Positions 17,601 to 24,782 of a stretch of 31,635 nucleotides of DNA are shown piece by piece (positions within the stretch are counted from its first letter, which is position 1; the number at the start of each line of letters is the position of its first letter). This stretch comes from a virus. Where the stretch lies: positions 1 to 31,635 of IMG/VR virus record IMGVR_UViG_3300037540_000280; one strand, written 5' to 3'. The notes under the pieces are model-generated. The model saw nothing but the letters and a program-made list of their open reading frames with translations, had not been told where the DNA came from and did no database searches. The position numbers and the translations under genes are program-made.

Positions 17601-19647
17601 AGAAGTTATTGGTGGGGGTTTTTGGAGTAGTGAATTGGGTTTATTTAGAGGTTATTTTGGTCATGAATACGCAACGGGTTATTTTCAAATGCTTTATGAT
17701 GAAGCAACGGAGATCTGTAATGAAATAATTGATGCAACAATATATTCTCTTAAAGAACATATTGATATAAGAGAACGGAGGTTTCAATTTTCTCAATGTT
17801 ATGATCAACCAAAAAAATTTCATGATGTAATAGATGAAGTCATGGATACCTGTCAGGGTTTTATATCTGTATGTAGACAAAGAAACAGGAATTTTAAATT
17901 AATAATTCCTAATCCAGATGAAACTCCTGTACATTATTTTGGAATAGATTCAGGAGTATTTACCAGTAATCAATTATCAGATTCTGGCTATCTTTATATA
18001 GATAATTATCGTATCTATGCAGATTTTTCTGCTTATCCAGATAATTACTGGAAGGGTGATGATGTTTATTTTGATGGGATGAATGTAGATTGGAGTGTTG
18101 TTATTGAACAAACATCAACTTATATAACTGTAGGTGATGGTTTATCTGCCTGGCCTTACTTTCCTTTTCCAGTTTCAGAACAATTTACTTTAAAAAAAGA
18201 TAATATGAAGGAAGGCAGTTTTACCTTTGCAGAAAAATCAGCAAAGGATCGTCCTAATAAAGTTAGGATAGAATTTAAAAATAGGTTATTAAATTACATC
18301 AAAGATGTTGCTGAAGCTGAAGATACATATCGATTAGATATATTGGGGGAACCTGAAAAAATTGATTTTTATAAAATGCATGGAATTAAAAGAGCTACAC
18401 AGGCAGGACGTATGGCAATGAGAATTCTTGATCAATGGAATCATCAAAGATATGTCTGTGCATTTGAAACCGACCTAATGGGAATGACTCTTTGTATGGG
18501 AGATATAATAGGAGTGGGCCATGATACTACTGGATGGAATGGTAAATGGTTCAGGATAGTAGCAATGGATGAATTAATGGATTTTGAGGTTAAATTTGAA
18601 TTGGAAGAATTTAATCCTTATTGCTATCATGATTATGGTGTTCCTGTATATCAGGGTTATTCTTATAGTGGTTTTCCTACACCTTATGTACCAAGAAATG
18701 TTGGACGTTTTGAAGTTAAAGAAGATATAGAATTTAATCGATTGTATTTTACTTTTAAACCTCCTTCAAGGGATGCTGGATTTTTTACCGGAGCAAGAAT
18801 ATATCGGAAAACAGGTGATGATACCTGGGAATTTATTGCTCTTATATATGAAACAGTATCATCTGTTAAATTAGCTCAAAGCGTTGGAATAGATGATACC
18901 ACGATCTATTATGATAATGATTATCTATCCGGTTCATTTCCCTCTCAGGGGGTTATCTGGATAGAAAATGAGTTAATGTATTATCATGGTATTGATACCG
19001 TTAATTTCGCATTCACAAACGTTGTGAGAGGATATAAAGACACAGAACAGGTAGAGCATTTAATTGATGAAGAAACAAATCTTTATATTACCTTGAGAGA
19101 TGATGCTACTCTTTATTATGAAATACCTGAATCCTGGTCAGGAACTACTCAAACTTTTAAAGCATCATCTGTTACAATTCATAATTTAACCATAGATCTT
19201 GATACTTCTCCATCATTTACCATTAATATAATCGGTCATGGAGTGTTGCCTTACTTTCCTGAATCAATTCAAAATAAATTACCTGAATATGAAAATATAC
19301 TTGAAACTCTTGGTCTAAGTGATTATTTAATAGAAAAAACGATAGAGGAATTAGTAGAAACTCTTGGTTTGGGTACTTCAGAGGTAGTCACAGAAACGTT
19401 AGCCCAATTAGTTGAAATTCTTGGTATGGGTGATTCGGTTATTGAAACATCTAATAGAATAGAGGAATTATTTGAAACAATGGGAATGGGTGATGTTAAA
19501 TATCAACCAGACTATGTGCGTTTAATTGAAGCCCTTGGTTTAGGTGAATCAACTGAAGATTTATCTGATGGTCTTGGATTAGAAAGTATAAGTGGTTCTC
19601 TTTTACTTGAAAGTAGTGGTAAATTACTATTAGAAGAAGGAAGTTAA
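14614..19647 (+). CDS. Giant gpJ-like tail-tip protein with large central insertion and C-terminal repeats (second paralogue)
   Basis: 1677 residues, starting in an ATGA overlap with the first paralogue. It repeats the same plan: glycine zipper (about 24-48), VPVVIGTDMCPGKVIYF opening, RRFQFSQCYD (about 1055), KDNMKEGSFTF (about 1195), GDIIGVGHDTTGWNGKWFRI (about 1297) and an FN3-like end with GVIWIENELMYYHGI. Relative to the 750-aa protein it has about 700 extra residues between roughly 310 and 1020. These are rich in Trp/Tyr/Asp and beta-strand-like repeats, possibly propeller-like. A YADF...TSTYI module occurs inside this insert (about 492) and again in the core (about 1132). A C-terminal tail of about 115 residues carries six ETLGLGD-type repeats. 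Likely the main adhesin hub; whether both J-like proteins are in one virion cannot be told. Confidence 0.82.
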   Translation: MNMDIEKTGQDLQNKDTRKHAAGTIAGGIIGGVIGGYPGMQIGMAIGGYIFKPSSPNKKDYTNPDYKVYKSRIDPVPVVIGTDMCPGKVIYFNKDDFGVYDSGHLPSMEGAPHENRWKEFIDALADQNVAYWSEFAVNFCTGGHIGVVKFNGKPFWFWLILSDLWENYDGAFNPYPPLTVLDASQKEHRSYIDIEDIINQNVHSNTIMYFKGFFADFTALSTAPESSNYTIDMRLLDELKPEILPGPLSAMPIFTTEINSSLIWLSPESMIGGSGMPTYGEHDFEVDPEIGGLSHYGINLSRYWGCRDARNTKFVGTSGYAPIYMEGSDRNWTYAGNDATLPEVGDPEPAILDWMYNNISIGGSYLQATDVNDNRVYICAYRNWANPNQGQGVYGVDKVNHHHAEYGVEFDLYYFDRSDPEYKVHSLIYNQKYDLPDPEGGIVGDSGSNPNIKFGSMVVGTDYVYIFGSRTQTDIVLSDAREIESGDNSYFKIYADFSQYPDGWWEGKYAALAKNTWRIWREITEQTSTYIKVAKGFAALPTAGDVVYLSKYPKWVADWGVIGAINSDTEIICNPPTWNSDGWLDSSVSGLTRWNKCFLIGKWLYGPGISSISGSVITLSSPFDYYYPKVGDRLCFTMAASGDFDRNYTDPNMTSEYAGIFYDPLGFDYPPKADLQFLWASRISGNEFRDSHHVCLKIDKSTGAIEKHDTQRVTTPTYYVGSYLTYTTDYLNTYACATDVQAFVYSHEMQYGTQAAVYSYLLDFDNSEIHETIHRRNNKAGGHAPAWCYMGCVPVKEWNADDHEYQDVWYTVLRSYDSEERTGILAIETDTIGQGTHFLRLGDGRFSNKQAYFDVNNRWLGLDLDGDHRNIDMILFRKDMVTGPLYSDVYTSSYPNENNYQIGKFGITEDIYFYVNRNGSPDEMWRFTIPTENNNAGELYCIAKSALEDADNNDLDYHWLEILSWGNFKQCRYGWYPSTLTQWNSGNWYQCDESPAEVIGGGFWSSELGLFRGYFGHEYATGYFQMLYDEATEICNEIIDATIYSLKEHIDIRERRFQFSQCYDQPKKFHDVIDEVMDTCQGFISVCRQRNRNFKLIIPNPDETPVHYFGIDSGVFTSNQLSDSGYLYIDNYRIYADFSAYPDNYWKGDDVYFDGMNVDWSVVIEQTSTYITVGDGLSAWPYFPFPVSEQFTLKKDNMKEGSFTFAEKSAKDRPNKVRIEFKNRLLNYIKDVAEAEDTYRLDILGEPEKIDFYKMHGIKRATQAGRMAMRILDQWNHQRYVCAFETDLMGMTLCMGDIIGVGHDTTGWNGKWFRIVAMDELMDFEVKFELEEFNPYCYHDYGVPVYQGYSYSGFPTPYVPRNVGRFEVKEDIEFNRLYFTFKPPSRDAGFFTGARIYRKTGDDTWEFIALIYETVSSVKLAQSVGIDDTTIYYDNDYLSGSFPSQGVIWIENELMYYHGIDTVNFAFTNVVRGYKDTEQVEHLIDEETNLYITLRDDATLYYEIPESWSGTTQTFKASSVTIHNLTIDLDTSPSFTINIIGHGVLPYFPESIQNKLPEYENILETLGLSDYLIEKTIEELVETLGLGTSEVVTETLAQLVEILGMGDSVIETSNRIEELFETMGMGDVKYQPDYVRLIEALGLGESTEDLSDGLGLESISGSLLLESSGKLLLEEGS
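14689..14720 (+). repeat. Copy 2 of 32-base identical repeat in glycine-zipper coding DNA
   Basis: Identical to 12401-12432, at the equivalent position in the second J-like gene. Perfect identity amid diverged paralogues suggests gene conversion or selection at the DNA/RNA level. Confidence 0.9.
19303..19587 (+). repeat. ETLGLGD repeat array 1 (protein-level)
   Basis: Six units, each opening with a heptad of the form E-T-L-G-L-G-D (variants ETLGLSD, ETLGLGT, EILGMGD, ETMGMGD, EALGLGE, DGLGLES), spaced 13-20 residues apart. They occupy the C-terminal tail of the second J-like protein. The same unit type recurs at 20373-20669 in a separate gene. Confidence 0.88.
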
Positions 19648-19648
19648 A

Positions 19649-20296
19649 ATGGCAGATACAAAATTAACAGAATTGACAGAAAATACAAGTCCCGCATTAG
19701 AAGATTTGATATATACAGTAGATGATCCAGGTGGTACTCCTGTTGAAAAAAGCATGACTATAGAAAATGTAAACAGGGGTTTGGTTTTGTTGAAGTCTGT
19801 GACTGAAGGATCAGGAGTTGCATCTATTGATGTGGAAGATTGGTATTCGGCTGATTATGATGAATATCAAATAGAATTTGTTGGTATTGGTGTAGCAACT
19901 GATGGCGTGTCTGTACAGTTGCGAGTATCTACGGATGGGGGGTCATCATATGATTCGGGAAGTAATTATAATGGGGCAGCAATTAGATTTTATCCTTCAG
20001 GAACTGCATCAGACGATCAGCAAGGCAGTACAGAATTAGACTTAACTGGTGGTACTACCATAGGAGATGAATCTTATAATTCAGGAAATGGGTCATTTCG
20101 ATTATTCAATCCTGGGAGTACTTCTTTGTATAAAAGAATTATAGGAGATTTTACCTTTTTAAATACAGCAATAAACAGTATTAGAGTAATGTTGACAGGA
20201 TTATATTCTTCTACTACAGCAGTAAACGCTTTTCAGATTTTTGCGTCTTCTGGAAATATTACTGGAACCGTAAGAGTATATGGAATTAGAAAATAA
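19649..20296 (+). CDS. Tail fibre/adhesin-like protein with beta-sandwich C-terminus
   Basis: 215 residues; AAGGAA (19637-19642) precedes ATG 19649, one base after the previous stop. The N-terminus (MADTKLTELTENTSPALEDLIYTVDDPGGTP) is a recognisable opening of phage tail-associated proteins, probably an attachment peptide. The remainder, about residues 45-215, is Gly/Ser/Thr-rich, ending GNITGTVRVYGIRK. This is the pattern of a galactose-binding-like or knob beta-sandwich found in phage receptor-binding proteins. It lies between two genes that share ETLGLGD repeats, so it may have entered as a cassette. Substrate or receptor cannot be predicted. Confidence 0.75.
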   Translation: MADTKLTELTENTSPALEDLIYTVDDPGGTPVEKSMTIENVNRGLVLLKSVTEGSGVASIDVEDWYSADYDEYQIEFVGIGVATDGVSVQLRVSTDGGSSYDSGSNYNGAAIRFYPSGTASDDQQGSTELDLTGGTTIGDESYNSGNGSFRLFNPGSTSLYKRIIGDFTFLNTAINSIRVMLTGLYSSTTAVNAFQIFASSGNITGTVRVYGIRK

Positions 20297-20312
20297 TTAA
20301 AGATGTGATGCT

Positions 20313-21059
20313 ATGAAAGTATTAAAATTTGTAGGTGGTGACATAGGCCCACCAGAAATAGAATACTTAGAAGAAACTCTTGGTTTAGGTGATGCTCATT
20401 CTTTAGGATTTATTGGTCAGGAAGCATTTACTGAAACCATTGGTTTTAATGATAGCATGTATACCATTGTTGAAATGTTTATTATTGAAACTCTTGGTTT
20501 GGGGGATATACTTCCTGAATTTGTAGATATTGTTGAAACGATGGGTTTGGGTGATGTTACATATCAACCAGATTATGCTTCTATAATTGAATCCCTTGGA
20601 TTGGGTGATGAATTAACTAATACAATGGATATTTTTGTGGAGATAAATGAAACTCTTGGATTAAGAGATGGTGGATTTGGTTATTTAGAAATCAATTATA
20701 ATTTAAGGTGGAGAACTCGAACAAAAAAACTTACTTATGGTTTTGGTACTGCTCCTCATGGTGATCAAATTTCTTATGGTGACGGTGATGTGATCGATGA
20801 ACTTAAAGAGTTTAAAGTAAAAGTGATTCGATTATCTGATGAAACTGTTTTGAGAACAGATACTATTACCATTGCCAATAAACAATTTCCTGATGGATCT
20901 GCTCAATATATTTATACGGCAGCAATGAATGTATCGGATAATACAACTTTTGAACCTAATTTAAGATTTGAAGTTTATCAGATTGATATAAATGATAACT
21001 GGTCTCCAGCTAAATATATTGATATAACAGTTACCGATGAAGGGGGGGATTTAGAGTAA
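20313..21059 (+). CDS. ETLGLGD-repeat tail protein with C-terminal beta domain
   Basis: 248 residues. Only a weak Shine-Dalgarno-like sequence is seen before ATG 20313. Residues about 21-119 contain six ETLGLGD-type units. One unit (ETMGLGDVTYQPDYASIIE) closely matches a unit of the second J-like protein (ETMGMGDVKYQPDYVRLIE). Residues about 125-248 form a separate beta-rich domain with regular hairpins (RWRTRTKKLTYGFGT; FKVKVIRLSDETVLRTDTI; FEPNLRFEVYQIDINDNWS), FN3-like in feel. It probably continues the tip structure of the J-like protein. The stop overlaps the next start (TAATG). Confidence 0.72.
   Translation: MKVLKFVGGDIGPPEIEYLEETLGLGDAHSLGFIGQEAFTETIGFNDSMYTIVEMFIIETLGLGDILPEFVDIVETMGLGDVTYQPDYASIIESLGLGDELTNTMDIFVEINETLGLRDGGFGYLEINYNLRWRTRTKKLTYGFGTAPHGDQISYGDGDVIDELKEFKVKVIRLSDETVLRTDTITIANKQFPDGSAQYIYTAAMNVSDNTTFEPNLRFEVYQIDINDNWSPAKYIDITVTDEGGDLE
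20373..20669 (+). repeat. ETLGLGD repeat array 2 (protein-level)
   Basis: Six units with heptads ETLGLGD, ETIGFND, ETLGLGD, ETMGLGD, ESLGLGD and ETLGLRD, spaced 16-20 residues. They are homologous to array 1 in the J-like gene, with clear DNA-level similarity between 20535-20610 and 19474-19549. Confidence 0.88.
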
Positions 21060-21310
21060 TGGCTTATACAACAGTATTTAATATTTCAAAACCTGCATAT
21101 CGTACAATACGATATGATGAAGAATATAATGATAATATGGATCGAATTGAAGCAGCTTTGCTTGGATTCCCCGGAGATAATCCACCAGGACATGCAACCA
21201 ATTGGCCTGATGTAACTCCAACAGAGGGTATGCGTTGGATAGATACAGCAAATGATCAGGAAAAAGTTTATTATAATAGTTCATGGCAAGTAGTAAAAAC
21301 TTTCACTTAA
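21059..21310 (+). CDS. Small fibre-associated protein
   Basis: 83 residues; ATG 21059 overlaps the preceding stop, with a G-rich stretch (GGGGGG, 21042-21047) as a possible binding site. The sequence reads as an N-terminal helix-forming part (AYRTIRYDEEYNDNMDRIEAALLG) and a C-terminal beta part ending PTEGMRWIDTANDQEKVYYNSSWQVVKTFT. That ending, 'G-x-x-W-x-D-T...x-x-x-Y-x-x-x-W-x-x-v', is common at the ends of phage fibre and fibre-assembly proteins. Probably a structural accessory of the adhesin complex. No enzymatic residues. Confidence 0.65.
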   Translation: MAYTTVFNISKPAYRTIRYDEEYNDNMDRIEAALLGFPGDNPPGHATNWPDVTPTEGMRWIDTANDQEKVYYNSSWQVVKTFT

Positions 21311-21323
21311 TCAGGAGGATCAA

Positions 21324-21956
21324 ATGAAAAAAGTAATATCACTGAATAATCCCGTAGTTAGAAAGGTTGTAAAAGGCTTGATGAAAAAGACAGGTCTTAT
21401 GGGAAGTCTTGGCTTTCATAATATTTATGATTTTACATGTGGTCAGTATGTTGATCCTTGTGGGTTGGTAATTAAAGATCATCATGAATATGAAGGAATA
21501 ATGAATTTTATACCTATATGGCATGAGCGTATTCACAATTTGGTAGTCAATGAAGCATTGGATGATGTCCTTGATGTTTATTTTGAATCAGGTACGCAAT
21601 CAGCTAACTGGTATATTGCCATTTTTGGTTCAGATGATATCCCTGCTGGAGCATGGACATATGCCGTTCCTGTTTGTACAGAGTTTACCAATTATGATGA
21701 AGCGACAAGAGAAGCATGGGTTACGGCTGGAGTATCTTCACAAAGCCTTGATAATTCTGCATCTCCTGCTGAGTTTACTTGTACCTCTGGAACGAATACT
21801 ATTTATGGTGCAATGTTAAATAACACTTCAACCAAAGGTGACGTTGCTGCTGGATCTGGAATTTTGTATTCGGCAGCAAGATTTGGAGCATCCAGACCTT
21901 TCAATGCAGCAGAGGTATTGAAAATAGTTATCACAATAAATAGTCAAGATGTTTAA
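21324..21956 (+). CDS. Phage tail-associated beta protein (HNLV...NxSxSPAEFT type)
   Basis: 210 residues; AGGAGG (21313-21318) precedes ATG 21324. The pattern IWHERIHNLVVNEALDDVLDVYF, then WYIAIFGSD, YDEATREAWV and LDNSASPAEFT...TIYGAMLNN, closing with a GILYSAARF strand, is a familiar arrangement in phage tail-region proteins of about 150-200 residues. I know it by shape but not by a firm family name. The N-terminal 50 residues (basic, MKKVISLNNPVVRKVVKGLM) are extra and could anchor it. No signal peptide is convincing. Likely a structural component near the fibres. Confidence 0.68.
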   Translation: MKKVISLNNPVVRKVVKGLMKKTGLMGSLGFHNIYDFTCGQYVDPCGLVIKDHHEYEGIMNFIPIWHERIHNLVVNEALDDVLDVYFESGTQSANWYIAIFGSDDIPAGAWTYAVPVCTEFTNYDEATREAWVTAGVSSQSLDNSASPAEFTCTSGTNTIYGAMLNNTSTKGDVAAGSGILYSAARFGASRPFNAAEVLKIVITINSQDV

Positions 21957-21966
21957 GGAGTAAATT

Positions 21967-22419
21967 ATGTCTGAGTCACAGATTGCCGTAACTGAAGGTT
22001 CGGGTAAGAACGTTTCAACGGTACAGGTTTCCATTGGTGGCAATACCAGACAGATCGAAAGAGATGTTAAAGGTATGGGTATAATTACTCTTGCCAATGT
22101 TACAACGGCACAAGGATCAACTGGATTATATCCTGCATCTCCTCTTGATTGTCAAGGTAGATATTATATCATATTAAAAAACACGTTTAATGATAATGGA
22201 GCATCGGCAACAATTCGTTTTTTATTTTATGATAGTGCCAGTACGGAGATAGGATATAGTGAGGCTGTACCCATTGCTAATCTTGGAAAATCTGTATCAA
22301 CAAGATTTTGGGGAGATTTAGTTGTTTTCTCAAATATCTATGGTGCAAAGGAATTTAAAGTTTCTTTGGAAGCTATTAGTGCTTCTGATAATATAACAAT
22401 TGATTATGGGGTAACATAA
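21967..22419 (+). CDS. Hypothetical fibre-region protein
   Basis: 150 residues; AAGGAG (21955-21960) precedes ATG 21967. The N-terminus (QIAVTEGSGKNVSTVQVSIGGNTRQIERDV) resembles the short connector found at the start of many phage fibre proteins. The rest is an all-beta domain with alternating hydrophobic strands (RYYIILKNTFNDN; ATIRFLFYDSASTEIGYSE; EFKVSLEAIS). It ends in a TAATG overlap with the first collar/Asp-box gene, implying coupled synthesis and perhaps a shared complex. Confidence 0.65.
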   Translation: MSESQIAVTEGSGKNVSTVQVSIGGNTRQIERDVKGMGIITLANVTTAQGSTGLYPASPLDCQGRYYIILKNTFNDNGASATIRFLFYDSASTEIGYSEAVPIANLGKSVSTRFWGDLVVFSNIYGAKEFKVSLEAISASDNITIDYGVT

Positions 22420-23585
22420 TGACTCTGTTACATCCAAAAGTATCTGAAATTTATTCTATTGGTACAATCATTGAAGCAAATGCACCCCCAAGTGGTAAAT
22501 GGTTGCCTTGTCAGGGGCAGATTTTAGCTCAAGCTGATTACCCTACATTATATGCTATGATGGATAATCCATATTCAATGATCTTTTCTGATTGGGAATT
22601 TTGTGATGATTTTGATACTGGAGAAGTTTATCCTTATAATGAAAGGGTTCAATGGAATGGTAGTACTGGTTCTCCGATATGGTTAGCTATGGATGGTGAT
22701 TATAATTATTGCCGATCAACTGATGGAATTACATGGGCAGTTTTATCTTTACCAGTGTCAGGATATTATTATCTTGGTTGGAATGGTACAGTTTTTTGTG
22801 CTTTAAAATATGAATCGACTCAAGCGTATACATCGACTGATGGAATTAGCTGGACTTCCCGAACTTTACCTTATGCTTATAGATGGAAAGCTGCTCTGTG
22901 GGATGGAACTAACTTTATAGCTTTTGCATCAAATAATGTTCAAACAATATATTCATCAGATGGAATTACCTGGAACAATGGGGGAGTATTAACTGAAACC
23001 CCATTTTATTATGGTGCTTCTGATGGGGCAGGAACAATAGTAGTAATTGATACTGGTAATGATATTGCTGTTTCAGATGATGGAGGAACTACTTGGACTC
23101 ATATAGAAGGGCCACAAGGAGGATGGTATTCAGTAGAGTATTGTAATAGTTATTTTTTGATTGCCACTGAAAGAGGTTATGTTGGTGTTTCTTCAGATGG
23201 TTTTGATTGGGAATGGAGACCTTATTTCATTGACAGGTTTGAAGGTAATGATCAGGAGTTGGGCACAGAATCAGTAAAAGTATGGCGTTGGAGATACCAT
23301 GCTGGTATTTATTTTGCTCCAGCTTACGGTTATGGTCATGGTGTCTATTCATTTGATATGAGAACTTTTTATCCTTGGTTTACTAATCCTCAATACACAG
23401 AACAATATGATACTATTTATAATTCCACATCAGGCAATTTAGTTGTTTGGGGTGGTTATACCTATAGTATGCCCTATTCTAAAAAAGCAGGTCGTTATAA
23501 TCCAAGCACACATTTTCAATTACCTCTTTATTTTAAACATAAATATTATGAACGTGAAAAAAATCGATATATAAGGGTATTATAA
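22419..23585 (+). CDS. Collar-domain adhesin interrupted by Asp-box beta-propeller (paralogue 1)
   Basis: 388 residues. Residues 10-48 (YSIGTIIEANAPPSGKWLPC, then QGQILAQADYPTLYAMM) match the first half of the phage tail collar domain. The second half (THFQLPLYF...NRYIRVL) appears only at about 363-388. Between them lie five Asp-box-like motifs at about 100 (STDGITW), 141 (STDGISW), 180 (SSDGITW), 218 (SDDGGTTW) and 258 (SSDGFDW), at about 40-residue spacing, as in blades of sialidase-like propellers. Asp-boxes are structural, so no glycosidase activity follows from them. It probably binds a receptor. The adjacent gene is a paralogue with the same plan. Confidence 0.82.
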   Translation: MTLLHPKVSEIYSIGTIIEANAPPSGKWLPCQGQILAQADYPTLYAMMDNPYSMIFSDWEFCDDFDTGEVYPYNERVQWNGSTGSPIWLAMDGDYNYCRSTDGITWAVLSLPVSGYYYLGWNGTVFCALKYESTQAYTSTDGISWTSRTLPYAYRWKAALWDGTNFIAFASNNVQTIYSSDGITWNNGGVLTETPFYYGASDGAGTIVVIDTGNDIAVSDDGGTTWTHIEGPQGGWYSVEYCNSYFLIATERGYVGVSSDGFDWEWRPYFIDRFEGNDQELGTESVKVWRWRYHAGIYFAPAYGYGHGVYSFDMRTFYPWFTNPQYTEQYDTIYNSTSGNLVVWGGYTYSMPYSKKAGRYNPSTHFQLPLYFKHKYYEREKNRYIRVL

Positions 23586-24782
23586 ATGGATCTAATACAT
23601 ACTAATATTGAATTAGAAATAGGAAGTGTGATTGAAGCCGTTGGCCCTCCTTCAGCTAATTGGAAATGTGCTGATGGTCAAATATTAGATCAAGCTGATT
23701 ATCCTCAATACGTTGCTTCCTGTCAAGAGTTACATCCTAAAAGATATGAAGGTATGAGGTTTATGAATGAACGTACTGAAGTACCTCATGCCTGTGCCAG
23801 AAAAGGAAATATAATTGTTGTCGTGGGAAAAGGAGATGAGTGTCTTTATACAACTGATGGAGGACAAAATTGGACAGTAAACACTCCATTTGGATCATCG
23901 GCAGATTTTTACTATTGTGTGGGTTGTGATGGAACCACTTTTGTTACCTGTAAATATAATAGTAATGTTGCCTATACATCGACTGATGGTATTAATTGGA
24001 CTTCCCGAACCATGAACCAATCAACAAATTGGGAGTCAGTATTTTGGACAGGTAATTATTGGATGGCAACTGATCGGTATGGTGGAGGAATTGACTACTC
24101 CAGTGATGGAATAACTTGGTACAGTTCTACGCCACCAGATACAGGTTATCGTTCTTATTATCAAGCTTGGGGAAATAATATTTATCTTTATTTTAGTTAT
24201 TATGATTATAAGTGGCATATAACAGATGATGGTGGGCAAACTTGGTCGGAAGATGATGATCATTTTGGATGGTTTTCTCCAGAGTATGAAGGAATAACTC
24301 CTTCTATAGTGGGTTTTGATGGAGTATACTTTATTTGTTTTTATGAACAGCTTATGTCAAATACTTTTTTAAGATCTACTGATGGGATCAATTGGGAGTG
24401 GATGCCTTTTACTAATACCCGATGGGATTATCACGATTTTTTCCCTGGTATTATTCATTATGATGGCGTAGAAGATGTTTTTTTATTACAAAGTTATGGA
24501 ACTAATTACCCTGCTTGGCATATGGCTAAAAAGGGTCATGTTGAACATTATAAAAAAAGAATAAGTCAAGTTATTTATAAATATCCTATAGGAACCTATG
24601 AAGGAAAGCAAAAAGTAGCTGTTATACCTGGAACCGGAATGTTTTGTATTGGGGAGGATCAGATTCAAAACAGAGAGATTTGGGCAGATTTTACTCGTTA
24701 TGATAGTACAACAAAATTTCAACTTCCTGTGTTATCTACCGGATTACCTGGAGGAGTAAAAAAATATATAAGGATGGCTTAA
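23586..24782 (+). CDS. Collar-domain adhesin interrupted by Asp-box beta-propeller (paralogue 2)
   Basis: 398 residues; its ATG directly follows the stop of paralogue 1, with AAGGG upstream as a weak site. Collar first half at about 13-42 (GSVIEAVGPPSANWKCADGQ, then ILDQADYPQY), second half at about 375-398 (KFQLPVLSTGLPGGVKKYIRM). Asp-box-like motifs are at about 88 (TTDGGQNW), 132 (STDGINW), 171 (SSDGITW), 212 (TDDGGQTW) and 263 (STDGINW). Strong local identity to paralogue 1 (YTSTDGI-W-TSRT) shows duplication, while the loops between motifs differ, which fits altered binding specificity. It ends in TAATG with the glycosyltransferase gene. Confidence 0.82.
   Translation: MDLIHTNIELEIGSVIEAVGPPSANWKCADGQILDQADYPQYVASCQELHPKRYEGMRFMNERTEVPHACARKGNIIVVVGKGDECLYTTDGGQNWTVNTPFGSSADFYYCVGCDGTTFVTCKYNSNVAYTSTDGINWTSRTMNQSTNWESVFWTGNYWMATDRYGGGIDYSSDGITWYSSTPPDTGYRSYYQAWGNNIYLYFSYYDYKWHITDDGGQTWSEDDDHFGWFSPEYEGITPSIVGFDGVYFICFYEQLMSNTFLRSTDGINWEWMPFTNTRWDYHDFFPGIIHYDGVEDVFLLQSYGTNYPAWHMAKKGHVEHYKKRISQVIYKYPIGTYEGKQKVAVIPGTGMFCIGEDQIQNREIWADFTRYDSTTKFQLPVLSTGLPGGVKKYIRMA

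Noticed and set aside
22419-24782. Asp-box genes as sialidases or other glycosidases
   Set aside because: Asp-boxes are structural turns; no arginine triad or catalytic arrangement was recognised.
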